Source: Geobacteraceae bacterium (lineage in GTDB: Bacteria > Desulfobacterota > Desulfuromonadia > Desulfuromonadales > Desulfuromonadaceae). Taken from it: a stretch of 10,836 nt of DNA. The first letter of the stretch is position 1; each line of letters opens with the position of its first letter. The notes under the pieces were generated by a model, which was given only the letters and a program-made list of their open reading frames with translations, searched no databases and was not told the origin of the DNA. The stretch spans positions 1 to 10,836 of the forward strand of contig JAIVHC010000165.1 in the NCBI GenBank assembly GCA_020201305.1, read 5' to 3'. The position numbers and the translations under genes are program-made. Positions 1-6,995 of the stretch are shown piece by piece.

Positions 1-83
1 GTCAGCACCCCGGCAGGTATCGCCACAAAAAGCAGGAGGCCGACTCCGACGGCCAGAAAAATATTTCGTATCCGTGTGCTCAC
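1..83 (-). CDS. N-terminus of an unidentified membrane or exported protein (partial)
   Basis: An open frame runs from a GTG codon at 81-83 leftwards off the window. It encodes a short basic start (MSTRIRN) followed by a continuous hydrophobic stretch (IFLAVGVGLLLFVAIPAGVL), which is the pattern of a signal anchor or uncleaved signal peptide. The GTG lies 14 bases after the plsY stop codon on the same strand, so the two genes probably share a transcript. I see no clear Shine-Dalgarno sequence, and only 27 codons are visible. A single-pass periplasmic enzyme such as an MltG-type transglycosylase would fit, but nothing seen here identifies the family. Confidence 0.4.
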   Translation of the reverse strand, partial: MSTRIRNIFLAVGVGLLLFVAIPAGVL

Positions 84-97
84 AATAACGATCCGGG

Positions 98-709
98 CTA
101 AAAGTTGAAGCGGTTTTCCGTCCCGCTGCGCAGGCGCTGGATATTTTCTCTATGTCGATAGATGACCCAGGCGGCAATCAGAACGGTCACTCCCACCAGA
201 CTCCACGGATAACCAAAACCCAGGACTGCAAAAGGGATGCTGAAAGCAGCACATACGGACGCCAGGGAGACATAGCGCCAGTACCACAACACCGCTATAA
301 AAATAAGCAACGGCGGGATCAGGGCCACGGGAGCAAGAACCAGAAATATGCCCAGTGCCGTAGCCACGCCCTTTCCCCCTTTAAAACAAAGGTAGACAGG
401 ATAGCAATGCCCCAGAAAGAGCAGCAGCGCCGCTGCCGAGGTCACGCGCACTTCGGAAAACGCAGGCTGGAGTGCTCCGCTCTCCATAAGGTAGTTAAGC
501 AACACCAGAGGCACAGCCCCCTTAAGCATATCCAGCACCAGCGTAAGCACGCCGAGGCGCTTTCCCGCCACCCGGTACACATTAGTGGCCCCGACATTGC
601 CGCTGCCCTGCGTGCGGATATCCGCAGCACCGGCGATGCGCGTGAGAATAACCCCGCTCGGAATGCCTCCGATGAGATACGCTGCTACCAGAATTACAAA
701 AAAGACCAT
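98..709 (-). CDS. plsY: acyl-phosphate:glycerol-3-phosphate acyltransferase PlsY
   Basis: PlsY is the inner-membrane enzyme that transfers the acyl group of acyl-phosphate to glycerol-3-phosphate, giving lysophosphatidic acid, the first committed step of phospholipid synthesis. The 203-residue length is normal for the family. The three conserved cytoplasmic motifs are all present: GSGNVGATN (35-43), FKGGKGVAT (109-117) and the C-terminal RHRENIQRLRSGTE (185-198). Between them are several hydrophobic membrane segments, starting with VFFVILVAAYLIGGIPSGVI at the N-terminus. The ATG at 707-709 leaves the first helix complete, although the ribosome binding site in front of it is weak. A short membrane-protein gene follows 14 bases downstream on the same strand. 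Nothing looks damaged. Confidence 0.96.
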   Translation of the reverse strand: MVFFVILVAAYLIGGIPSGVILTRIAGAADIRTQGSGNVGATNVYRVAGKRLGVLTLVLDMLKGAVPLVLLNYLMESGALQPAFSEVRVTSAAALLLFLGHCYPVYLCFKGGKGVATALGIFLVLAPVALIPPLLIFIAVLWYWRYVSLASVCAAFSIPFAVLGFGYPWSLVGVTVLIAAWVIYRHRENIQRLRSGTENRFNF

Positions 710-751
710 GCTTGATGCTTTCGCAGAAAGTATTGATTTGGATGGCTAAGC

Positions 752-774
752 AAAAAGCGCCAAATGCAAGGCGC
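752..774 (-). terminator. small stem-loop with T-run upstream of plsY
   Basis: Read on the minus strand, GCGCC, an 8-base loop and GGCGC are followed directly by TTTTT. This is a minimal intrinsic-terminator shape lying between the tRNA-Pro gene and plsY. The stem has only five base pairs, so it could be a weak terminator for readthrough from upstream or part of a dispersed repeat. It would isolate plsY from the tRNA transcript. Confidence 0.35.
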
Positions 775-789
775 GTGATTGTTTTTGTA

Positions 790-811
790 GAGACGTTGCA
801 TGCAACGTCTC
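790..811. repeat. 22-bp perfect palindrome, probable dispersed repeat
   Basis: The arms GAGACGTTGCA and TGCAACGTCTC form a perfect inverted repeat with no spacer. From memory, palindromes of this GTAGAGACGTTGCATGCAAC type recur as dispersed elements in many unrelated bacterial genomes, especially in intergenic DNA. It lies in the plsY-tRNA gap and has no T-run, so it is unlikely to be a simple terminator. It could form a cruciform or bind a dimeric protein. Whether it is repeated in this genome cannot be seen from one copy. Confidence 0.65.
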
Positions 812-916
812 ATACGTACGTCGAAGCAGCGATATATTTACCACTATTCTAACTATGGCGCCGCAGTTGGTAAGTTTTTGCGACGTCATCAAGGATAGCA
901 TACTCCGGTACAGGTC

Positions 917-955
917 AAAAATAGAAAAGCCCCACGGCCAGATGGCGGTGAGGCT
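917..955 (-). terminator. intrinsic terminator of tRNA-Pro
   Basis: On the minus strand, AGCCTCACCGCC (944-955) pairs with GGCCGTGGGGCT (928-939) across a 4-base loop, with one mismatch and one G-T wobble. A T-rich tail (TTTTCTATTTTT) follows. It begins 15 bases past the CCA end of the tRNA and is the natural end of that transcript. Confidence 0.65.
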
Positions 956-969
956 GATATGAGCAAATT

Positions 970-1046
970 TGGTCGGGATGAGAGGATTTGAACCTCCGGC
1001 CCCCTGCTCCCGAAGCAGGTGCGCTACCAGACTGCGCTACATCCCG
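970..1046 (-). tRNA. tRNA-Pro, anticodon CGG
   Basis: The minus strand folds into a complete 77-nt cloverleaf. The acceptor stem is CGGGATG with CATCCCG, then discriminator A and an encoded CCA. The D-arm is GCGC...GCGC with the GGTA element. The anticodon stem CCTGC/GCAGG carries the loop TTCGGGA, which gives anticodon CGG and decodes CCG proline codons. The T-arm has the standard TTCAAAT loop. A promoter and a terminator flank it closely, so it appears to be a single-gene transcription unit. Confidence 0.97.
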
Positions 1047-1064
1047 ATCAGATTTACGCTGGGG

Positions 1065-1093
1065 TATTTACCATGCCTGCAACAAAAACGCAA
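1065..1093 (-). promoter_or_regulatory. sigma-70-type promoter of tRNA-Pro
   Basis: On the minus strand, TTGCGT (1088-1093) and TAAATA (1065-1070) are separated by exactly 17 bases. Transcription would start near 1058, leaving about 12 bases of leader before the mature tRNA 5' end at 1046. The position and spacing are what is expected for an independently transcribed tRNA. Confidence 0.6.
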
Positions 1094-1210
1094 GGATGTT
1101 TCTGCCCCCGGGAACACCAGAAAACCCTCGACAAAAACCAGAGGATTGGTCACCATAAAACGGTTCGTGCGTTACACAAAACATGCAACAGGCAAAAACT
1201 GGAGGCCCAC

Positions 1211-1597
1211 ATGAATACCGACAAGAACAAAGGCAACAACAAAAGACCGGGGCCGAAACCGGGCCGAGGACAGGGTCGCAGGGGTGGAAATTCCAGCGGC
1301 GGAAACTGGCAGCAATATGCCGCCGTCCCCATGAATGCCCTGCGCTTTATTGTAGAGCGCTTTCTCCTCGCGAAAGAACTCCTCACCCATCGTGACACCC
1401 CGACACATATCAAACTCCTGCTGGTCGGGCTGGTGGTGTATATCATCTCCCCCATCGACTTCATCCCCGACATGATCCCTGTGCTCGGAATCACCGATGA
1501 TGTGGCCGTGCTGGTGATGGGGTGGAACTATGCAGAACGCTTTGTCACCCCGCAGATGCGCGCCAATGTGGATGCAATTCTGCAGCGCTGGGCCTAA
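1211..1597 (+). CDS. DUF1232 (YkvA-like) small membrane protein
   Basis: This 128-residue protein has a basic, glycine-rich, low-complexity N-terminus (about residues 1-32). A hydrophobic DUF1232 domain follows (about 64-105) with the hallmark motif SPIDFIPDMIPVLGITDD at 80-97. The molecular role of the family is not known; members are small predicted membrane proteins. I chose ATG 1211 because GGAGG lies at 1201-1205 with good spacing. The longer open frame upstream runs back through the antisense strand of the tRNA gene and is not credible. The gene converges on lspA, separated by a repeat. I found no convincing promoter in 1094-1200. Confidence 0.87.
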   Translation: MNTDKNKGNNKRPGPKPGRGQGRRGGNSSGGNWQQYAAVPMNALRFIVERFLLAKELLTHRDTPTHIKLLLVGLVVYIISPIDFIPDMIPVLGITDDVAVLVMGWNYAERFVTPQMRANVDAILQRWA

Positions 1598-1605
1598 AAG
1601 CGTCT

Positions 1606-1636
1606 CCTCTCCCCGTGGGAGAGGGTTAGGGTGAGG
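1606..1636. repeat. REP-like palindromic element between convergent genes
   Basis: CCTCTCCC (1606-1613) and GGGAGAGG (1617-1624) form an 8-bp stem with a 3-base loop, followed by GTTAGGGTGAGG. I recognise this as resembling a very common intergenic repeat of proteobacterial genomes (CTCTCCC...GGGAGAGGGTTAGGGTGAGG). It sits in the 63-bp gap between the stops of the DUF1232 gene and lspA. There it may help stop both transcripts, although it lacks an adjacent T-run. Confidence 0.6.
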
Positions 1637-1660
1637 AAAAACACTACGGGCGCTTCGTTT

Positions 1661-2149
1661 CTAGCGGGTGCGCGGGCTACGCAGGATATCCACCAGCATG
1701 AACACGACTCCCACGGTGATGGCGGAATCGGCGACGTTGAAGGCGGGCCAGTGGTACTGATACCAGTGCACATCGATGAAATCGATCACATAGCCAAAGC
1801 GCACCCGATCGATAAGGTTGCCGATAGCACCCGGGACTACGAGCATCAGCCCGAGCTTCTGCCAGCGCTGTTCCCGCCCCAGGCGCGGCATTATCCAGAG
1901 GATCACCCCCACAGCGAGTACCGCTATACCGGAGAGGAACGGCACCCGCATGGCGCTGTCAGCGAATATGCCGAATGCTGCTCCGGTGTTCTGCACATAT
2001 ACCAGATTCAGATAGTGCTCGATCAGGGTGCGGCTCTGGTGTAAATGCATATGTTCAAGCACCAGATATTTGGTCCACTGATCCAGAGGGATGAGCAGGG
2101 CACATGCCAATATGAGCAGGCCGTAGTGGCGCTTGAATTCAGTCGACAA
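1661..2149 (-). CDS. lspA: lipoprotein signal peptidase LspA
   Basis: LspA is the inner-membrane aspartyl protease that removes signal peptides from diacylglyceryl-modified prolipoproteins. The 162-residue protein has four hydrophobic segments and the family signatures: DQWTK (23-27), [13 protein letters not shown] (48-60), GAIGNLIDR (107-115) and FNVADS (137-142). D114 and D141 are the expected catalytic aspartates. The start is the TTG at 2147-2149, which overlaps the end of ileS by 11 bases; a GAGATGG stretch inside ileS can act as ribosome binding site. The overlap implies translational coupling with ileS. Its product would process lipoproteins such as the cytochrome encoded at 7073-8101. 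Confidence 0.96.
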   Translation of the reverse strand: MSTEFKRHYGLLILACALLIPLDQWTKYLVLEHMHLHQSRTLIEHYLNLVYVQNTGAAFGIFADSAMRVPFLSGIAVLAVGVILWIMPRLGREQRWQKLGLMLVVPGAIGNLIDRVRFGYVIDFIDVHWYQYHWPAFNVADSAITVGVVFMLVDILRSPRTR

Positions 2150-4958
2150 GGTCCATCTCTTTCAGGGAAGTGAAACAACTGCTACAGATGTGCGGGTGAT
2201 TACTGTAATCCCCGATGGTGGTGGAGTAATTCCAGCAGCGTTCGCATTTCTCACCCGGTGCTTTTTCCACCTTCACCTTTATTCCACCGAGCTTCTCCGC
2301 CACATGCGCACCGGCACCCGCAGCGCCCAATTGCGTGGCAGAAACGATAAACAGCGTCGAAAGCTGATCCGCATACGCTTCAAGCAGAGTGCGGTACTCC
2401 TGATTTTCCACCTCCAGAGTAACTTTGGCTTCGAGGGAGTTGCCGATGAGTTTCTCGACGCGCGCAATCTCCAGCGCCTTGGCCACCTCTGAGCGCACCT
2501 GCCACAATTTTTCGTAGGTAACATCCAGCTCTTCATCCACCAGAGCGGTTTTCACATCCGGAAATGCTGCCAGATGAACACTCTCCTCGCGTTCACCCGG
2601 CATCTGCTCCCAGATCTCTTCGGCCGTAAAAGTGAGGATCGGCGCAATCATGCGCGTAAGATCATCCAGCACCCGGTACATGGCGCTCTGCGCACTGCGG
2701 CGTTTCAGCCCTGTGGTGGGTGCGGTATAGGCACGATCCTTGAGGATATCCAGATAGGTGGCGCTGAGTTCGCCGCTGCAGAAATTGTGCACCGCGTGGT
2801 AAATCACGTGGAAATCGTACTCGCGGTACGCTTTATCCACCTTCGCGCCCAGATGGGCAAGACGCGAAAGCACCCAGCGATCCAGCTCCAGCATCTGCTC
2901 AGCAGGCACCATGTCGGTGGCGGGGTTAAAGTCGTGGATATTCCCCAGAATGTAGCGCGCCGTGTTGCGGATACGCCGATACGCATCCGAGAGGCGCTGG
3001 AGGATCTCTTCGCTGATGCGAATATCATCCTGGTAATCCTGTGCTGCGACCCAAAGGCGCAGTACCTCAGCACCGAACTTTTTAATCACCTTATCCGGAG
3101 CAATTACATTGCCCTGGGATTTCGACATCTTGCGCCCGTTTCCATCCACCACAAAACCGTGGGTGAGTACCGCTTTATACGGCGCAACATCGCGGGTTCC
3201 AACCGAGGTGAGGAGGCTGGAATGAAACCAGCCGCGGTGCTGATCACTCCCTTCCAGATACAGATCCGCCGGCGTATGCAGCTCGGCACGCTGCTCCAAC
3301 ACTGCCGCATGCGACACCCCGGAATCGAACCATACATCGAGAATGTCGTTCTCAGGGGTAAACTCCGCATGCCCGCACGCGGGGCATTCGGTGCCTGCAG
3401 GCAGCAGCTCGGTGGGGCTTTTTTCAAACCACTGATCGCTCCCGCCATTCTCAAACTGATCTGCAATGTGGTGCATGATCTTACTGTCACACAGCGCCTC
3501 ACCACACTTCGCACAGTAGAATACCGTAATGGGCACCCCCCAGGTGCGCTGGCGGCTGATACACCAGTCGGGACGCTTCTCGATCATGCCGTAGATGCGC
3601 TCACGCCCCCATCCGGGAATCCACTCCACATCCCGGATGTGCTCAAGGGCCTTACGCCGCAGATCGTTCTCCTCCATGGAGATAAACCACTGTGCCGTAG
3701 CGCGGAACAGAATCGGTTTCTTACACCTCCAGCAATGGGGATAACTGTGGCTCATCCCACTCTGGCGCAGCAATGCTCCGGTCTCTTCGAGCTTTGCACA
3801 CACAGCTGCATTGCCTTCGCCAACCTTCATCCCCCCGAAGAACTCCACGTCATCGTAGTAGCGCCCGAAGTCGTCTACGGGGTTGTAGATATCCAGGCCG
3901 TATTTGCGTCCCACCACGTAGTCATCCTGACCATGCCCCGGCGCGGTATGTACACACCCGGTACCCGCTTCCAGGGTGACGTGCTCGCCCAGAATAAGAA
4001 CCGAGTCTCGCGCGTAGAACGGATGACGGCAGCGTTTGCGGTCAAATATTTCCCCTTTGAAGGTGGCGAGCACGGTTCCTTCGAGTCCAATCTCGCCCAG
4101 GACCTCTTCCTGCAACCCCTCGGCCAGAACCAGAACTTCGCCGTTCTCCATCTCCAGGGCGACATAATCGAGCTGCGGATGGAGACACACCGCCAGATTG
4201 GCAGGGATGGTCCAGGGGGTAGTGGTCCAGATCACGAAGGAGATCTGTTTCCCCTTGAGGCCGTTGAGCTCGGCGGGGAGCTCATCCACATACGGAAAAC
4301 GCACATAGATGGAGGTAGATTTGTGCTCCGCATACTCAACTTCCGCCTCAGCGAGGGCAGTCACACACGATGGGCACCAGTGCACGGGTTTCTTGCCCTT
4401 GTAGAGCCCGCCGCGCTCGGCAAAACGTGCGAGTTCGCGCGCGGTGGCGGCTTCATAGCTGTCCTTCATGGTGAGATAGGGGTCATCCCAGTTGCCGAAC
4501 ACCCCGAGGCGCTTGAATTCATCGCGCTGGATATCCACCCATTCCTCCGCGTACCTGCGGCATTCACGCCGGATCTCGGCCTTGCTCATATCGCGCTTCT
4601 TCTTGCCCAGCTTCTTATCCACCATCAGTTCAATGGGAAGTCCGTGGCAGTCCCACCCCGGCACATAGGGGGTGGCAAACCCCTGCATGCGCCGACTCTT
4701 AACTACGAGATCCTTGAGGATTTTATTCAGCGCGTGCCCGATATGGGTATGCCCGTTGGCATACGGAGGACCATCATGCAGGACAAATCGTGGTCTGCCC
4801 GCTTCTGCCTCTTCAATCAGGGCATCCAGGTTGCGCTCTTCCCACTTCTGAAGCATCTCGGGCTCGCGCTTGGGCAGATTCCCACGCATGGGGAAGCCGG
4901 TCTTGGGCAGATTCAGGGTATCTTTATAGTCCGGGGTGGTATTGTTGCTGTTTTCCAT
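2139..4958 (-). CDS. ileS: isoleucyl-tRNA synthetase
   Basis: IleS charges tRNA-Ile with isoleucine in the cytoplasm and edits misactivated valine. The 939-residue length is typical for bacterial class I IleS. Visible landmarks are the HIGH motif (72-75, within [16 protein letters not shown]), the large CP1 editing insertion containing [12 protein letters not shown], and the KMSKS loop (610-614). The C-terminal zinc finger uses C905, C908, C925 and C928 (CERCWNY...CSSC). The ATG at 4956-4958 is preceded by GCGAGGA, a usable ribosome binding site. It is co-transcribed with lspA through an 11-base overlap. A candidate promoter lies at the end of the upstream glycosylase gene, and a small hairpin lies in the leader. 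I see no T-box leader. Confidence 0.99.
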   Translation of the reverse strand: MENSNNTTPDYKDTLNLPKTGFPMRGNLPKREPEMLQKWEERNLDALIEEAEAGRPRFVLHDGPPYANGHTHIGHALNKILKDLVVKSRRMQGFATPYVPGWDCHGLPIELMVDKKLGKKKRDMSKAEIRRECRRYAEEWVDIQRDEFKRLGVFGNWDDPYLTMKDSYEAATARELARFAERGGLYKGKKPVHWCPSCVTALAEAEVEYAEHKSTSIYVRFPYVDELPAELNGLKGKQISFVIWTTTPWTIPANLAVCLHPQLDYVALEMENGEVLVLAEGLQEEVLGEIGLEGTVLATFKGEIFDRKRCRHPFYARDSVLILGEHVTLEAGTGCVHTAPGHGQDDYVVGRKYGLDIYNPVDDFGRYYDDVEFFGGMKVGEGNAAVCAKLEETGALLRQSGMSHSYPHCWRCKKPILFRATAQWFISMEENDLRRKALEHIRDVEWIPGWGRERIYGMIEKRPDWCISRQRTWGVPITVFYCAKCGEALCDSKIMHHIADQFENGGSDQWFEKSPTELLPAGTECPACGHAEFTPENDILDVWFDSGVSHAAVLEQRAELHTPADLYLEGSDQHRGWFHSSLLTSVGTRDVAPYKAVLTHGFVVDGNGRKMSKSQGNVIAPDKVIKKFGAEVLRLWVAAQDYQDDIRISEEILQRLSDAYRRIRNTARYILGNIHDFNPATDMVPAEQMLELDRWVLSRLAHLGAKVDKAYREYDFHVIYHAVHNFCSGELSATYLDILKDRAYTAPTTGLKRRSAQSAMYRVLDDLTRMIAPILTFTAEEIWEQMPGEREESVHLAAFPDVKTALVDEELDVTYEKLWQVRSEVAKALEIARVEKLIGNSLEAKVTLEVENQEYRTLLEAYADQLSTLFIVSATQLGAAGAGAHVAEKLGGIKVKVEKAPGEKCERCWNYSTTIGDYSNHPHICSSCFTSLKEMDLVD

Positions 4959-5011
4959 GTGGTCCTCGCTTATATATTTGCAGATCTAAGGGCATAAAAA
5001 CGGAAGGGGAG

Positions 5012-5038
5012 AAAAAGCGTGGTGAGTTTTTACACCAC
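5012..5038 (-). terminator. stem-loop with T-run in the ileS leader
   Basis: On the minus strand, GTGGTG (5033-5038) and CACCAC (5019-5024) enclose an 8-base loop, then GC and TTTTT follow. It can end transcripts of the upstream glycosylase gene. Because the candidate ileS promoter lies further upstream, the same hairpin would be inside the ileS leader and might act as a partial attenuator. The stem is only six base pairs. Confidence 0.4.
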
Positions 5039-5059
5039 CATCACTTTTTCGAGGCTCGC

Positions 5060-5087
5060 AACCTACCAGAACAAGGGAGAAAGTCAA
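5060..5087 (-). promoter_or_regulatory. candidate promoter of ileS-lspA
   Basis: On the minus strand, TTGACT (5082-5087) and TAGGTT (5060-5065) are spaced by 16 bases. The -35 element overlaps the TGA stop of the upstream glycosylase gene. Transcription would start near 5053, giving a leader of roughly 95 bases before the ileS ATG. Confidence 0.4.
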
Positions 5088-5755
5088 GCAAAAGGAGGGA
5101 TGTGAAGCTGCCTGCACATATCCTCTAACGGGCATGCATTGCACTGTGGTTTGTTTTTGGTGCAGCAGCATTTGGCCAACTCCACCAGCAGGGCGTGATA
5201 TTCATTGTATAACTGCACATCCTCAGGTAGTGCGTGCATAAACATGTGCTGGAGTTCTGCATAGGGAGCCTTCGGGGCGCATACCCCGATGCGACTGCAA
5301 ATGCGCCGCGTATATGCGTCAATCACAAAGATGGGATGCGTGCCTGCATATAGAAGGATACTATCAGCGGTTTCCGGCCCCACTCCTTTGATATTGAGCA
5401 GGCGGGCGCGGACCGTGGGTGTTTCCCCGGCAAGAAACATCTCCAGGGATCCACCGTATTCTCCTACCAGCACATCAAGAACCCGGCGCAAGGTAGCACT
5501 CTTCTGCCGAAAAAACCCCGCCGGTCGGATCAGCGCCTGCAGTTCAGCTTCTTCGAGGGATGCCATGGCGCCGGGAACAAGCACACCAGCGCCACGCAGA
5601 TTGTCGAGGGCCATGCGCACATTCTCCCAACGCGTATTCTGGGTCAGCACCGCGCCCAGCACCACCTCAAAGGGCGAATCCGCGGGCCACCAGTGCTGGG
5701 GGCCGAAGGCCGTACTCAGACGCGTATATATATATGGTATGGATTGTGTTGGCAT
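5084..5755 (-). CDS. endonuclease III-family DNA glycosylase with 4Fe-4S cluster (MagIII/MIG-like)
   Basis: This 223-residue protein belongs to the HhH-GPD superfamily of base-excision repair glycosylases. It shows the helix-hairpin-helix NIKGVGPETAD (121-131), the catalytic aspartate D146 in FVIDAYTRR, and a C-terminal cluster motif C-x6-C-x2-C-x5-C (C198, C205, C208, C214). The lysine that gives E. coli Nth its AP-lyase activity is replaced by E128 (GVGPET instead of GVGRKT). This suggests a monofunctional glycosylase acting on alkylated or mismatched bases, as in the MagIII and MIG branches. The N-terminal FGPQHWWPADSPFEV...LTQNT also fits that branch. The ATG at 5753-5755 has no clear ribosome binding site. 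The substrate cannot be read from the sequence. Confidence 0.92.
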   Translation of the reverse strand: MPTQSIPYIYTRLSTAFGPQHWWPADSPFEVVLGAVLTQNTRWENVRMALDNLRGAGVLVPGAMASLEEAELQALIRPAGFFRQKSATLRRVLDVLVGEYGGSLEMFLAGETPTVRARLLNIKGVGPETADSILLYAGTHPIFVIDAYTRRICSRIGVCAPKAPYAELQHMFMHALPEDVQLYNEYHALLVELAKCCCTKNKPQCNACPLEDMCRQLHIPPFA

Positions 5756-5776
5756 AAATTAAAATGGCCCGGACAG

Positions 5777-5804
5777 AAAATACAAATATTGCGGCTGGTT
5801 TCAA
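5777..5804 (-). promoter_or_regulatory. candidate promoter of the DNA glycosylase gene
   Basis: On the minus strand, TTGAAA (5799-5804) and TATTTT (5777-5782) are separated by 16 bases. Transcription would start near 5770, only about 15 bases before the ATG, which fits the missing ribosome binding site. Confidence 0.4.
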
Positions 5805-5832
5805 ATCCTACCGGTGGGCGAAGCATAACACC

Positions 5833-5857
5833 AATCGCGGCTCGAAGCCGCTCCTAC
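5833..5857. repeat. REP-like element (GCGGCT-CGA-AGCCGC)
   Basis: GCGGCT (5837-5842) and AGCCGC (5846-5851) form a perfect 6-bp stem with a 3-base loop, flanked by AATC and TCCTAC. Read on the minus strand this gives GTAGGAGCGGCTTCGAGCCG..., which strongly resembles the GTAGGAGCGGCTTCAGCCGCGA repeat known from Pseudomonas, Xanthomonas and other proteobacteria. It lies in the gap between the LysR gene and the glycosylase gene and could help end the LysR transcript. Copy number in this genome is unknown. Confidence 0.5.
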
Positions 5858-5874
5858 CTGGGGTCAGCCATCCT

Positions 5875-6774
5875 TCACGCATGTTGGGCGTAAAATTTCC
5901 GCGCAACGTTCATGAACTCCTGCACCAGAGGGGCAGCATCACTCATACGCGTCACCATACTGCGCTGACGCACATTATTGAAACCATCAACATGGTATTC
6001 AACCAGTTCACCGCTACGCAGATGTTTCGCCATCACTGCTTCCGATACATACGCAACACCTTTTACTGCGAGCAGATCACTGCACATCAAACCGTAGTCA
6101 TCACTCATCATCACGCGCTTGAACTTTCCGATATTTCCTCCCACGCTCAAAAGGTTACGACACAGCAGGTCGTAGCAGCTACAGCCATCGCGACGGGTAA
6201 AAAGCTTGAATGTGTACAACTGCTCCAGTGCCACAGCCCCGGCCGGGATGCCCAACTGGGGCGAACCGACAAATACCATCCGATCGACGGGGAGGTTCTC
6301 GGTGCGCAAGGTGCTGAAATCCTGATCACACAGATGCTCCACAATAGCAACATCAAATTCCCCCGCACGCAAGCCATCCAACGCTTCCTGTGGGGTGTTA
6401 AACAAAAAGCGCAGATCCTCCACATCCGGATGCAGACGGGAAAATTCCTCGAGCAGATCCGGCATGTGCGCCACACCGGTGGCCATGGTGCAACTAACAG
6501 ATAGGTTCTGGCGCTGTGCCAGCTTTGCAAGTCCGGAGAGCATGGTATGCTCCAGCTCCACCATCTGGCGCGCTACCTCCAACACATGCTGCCCCGCAGA
6601 TGTTGGTTTGAGCACCGGCCCGGAGCGATCCAGTAGCTGCACTCCGCAGCACGCCTCCATGTTTTTTATCCGCTGCGATACCGCCGACTGGGTCAGATGA
6701 AGCTTTTCCGCTGCCCTGGAAAAACTCCCCTGTTCTGCCGCCATTATAAGGGTACAGAGATACTGCGTTTCCAT
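5875..6774 (-). CDS. LysR-type transcriptional regulator, cysteine-rich
   Basis: The protein has 299 residues, the standard length for LysR regulators. An N-terminal winged helix-turn-helix (about residues 3-60) contains GSFSRAAEKLHLTQSAVSQR (16-35). A linker helix and a periplasmic-binding-like effector domain (about 90-299) follow. ATG 6772-6774 is preceded by AGGAAGG. It is transcribed away from the cytochrome-porin operon, the usual arrangement when a LysR protein controls its neighbour, and a T-N11-A box lies between them. It carries nine cysteines (7, 42, 43, 95, 149, 198, 200, 205, 231), including CC and CSC pairs, which is many for this family and might matter for redox or metal sensing. 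The effector is unknown. Confidence 0.95.
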   Translation of the reverse strand: METQYLCTLIMAAEQGSFSRAAEKLHLTQSAVSQRIKNMEACCGVQLLDRSGPVLKPTSAGQHVLEVARQMVELEHTMLSGLAKLAQRQNLSVSCTMATGVAHMPDLLEEFSRLHPDVEDLRFLFNTPQEALDGLRAGEFDVAIVEHLCDQDFSTLRTENLPVDRMVFVGSPQLGIPAGAVALEQLYTFKLFTRRDGCSCYDLLCRNLLSVGGNIGKFKRVMMSDDYGLMCSDLLAVKGVAYVSEAVMAKHLRSGELVEYHVDGFNNVRQRSMVTRMSDAAPLVQEFMNVARKFYAQHA

Positions 6775-6819
6775 ATAAAACCTTCCTATAGGTTATCCCG
6801 AACATATCTTTGCAATACC

Positions 6820-6845
6820 ATAAGAGTTACTTATGCACACATAAG
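6820..6845. promoter_or_regulatory. LysR-type operator with three CATAAG half-sites
   Basis: CATAAG (6819-6824), CTTATG (6830-6835) and CATAAG (6840-6845) alternate in orientation, spaced by 5 and 4 bases. The first pair, ATAAG-N5-CTTAT (6820-6834), has the exact T-N11-A form of a LysR box. It lies 46 bases upstream of the LysR start codon. It is centred near -64 from the candidate cytochrome promoter start, the classic recognition-site distance for LysR activators. Binding here could activate the operon and repress lysR. Binding itself is inferred. Confidence 0.55.
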
Positions 6846-6855
6846 AAACATTCGT

Positions 6856-6884
6856 TTTACTCTATCATTGCGCAGAAGTATTGT
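6856..6884 (+). promoter_or_regulatory. candidate promoter of the cytochrome-porin operon
   Basis: TTTACT (6856-6861) and TATTGT (6879-6884) are separated by 17 bases. Each matches four of six consensus positions, as expected for an activator-dependent promoter. The predicted start is near 6891, which would leave a leader of about 180 bases before the cytochrome ATG. Confidence 0.4.
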
Positions 6885-6906
6885 ACACAGCGTATCAAAA
6901 AGGAGA

Positions 6907-6964
6907 ATGCTGTACCGTGTCTGTGGTTTTGCACATGCACAACCTGCAAACACGGTATCAGCAT
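6907..6964 (+). promoter_or_regulatory. 58-nt structured 5' leader element
   Basis: A long interrupted stem can be drawn by hand. ATGCTG (6907-6912) pairs with CAGCAT (6959-6964), and ACCGTGT (6914-6920) with ACACGGT (6950-6956). GGTT (6925-6928) pairs with AACC (6941-6944), and TGC (6930-6932) with GCA (6937-6939) around an ACAT loop. That makes 20 base pairs with internal loops of 4 and 5 bases, one mismatch and a small bulge. The element lies between the candidate promoter and two strong ribosome binding sites, so it would sit in the leader RNA. No T-run follows, so it is not an intrinsic terminator. It matches no riboswitch class that I recognise. Confidence 0.5.
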
Positions 6965-6995
6965 CTGGTCTTCTTGGCTTGAGAAAGGAGGTGCG

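Noticed and set aside
1019..1210. N-terminal extension of the DUF1232 protein
   Set aside because: The extended frame begins inside the antisense strand of the tRNA-Pro gene, and ATG 1211 has a clear GGAGG.
2574..4997. 807-codon plus-strand open frame across ileS
   Set aside because: It is an antisense shadow of ileS, which has full motif support on the minus strand. The shadow has no recognisable domain or ribosome binding site.
4959..5059. T-box riboswitch upstream of ileS
   Set aside because: The leader is only about 95 bases and contains no TGGNACCNCG-type T-box sequence or antiterminator fold.
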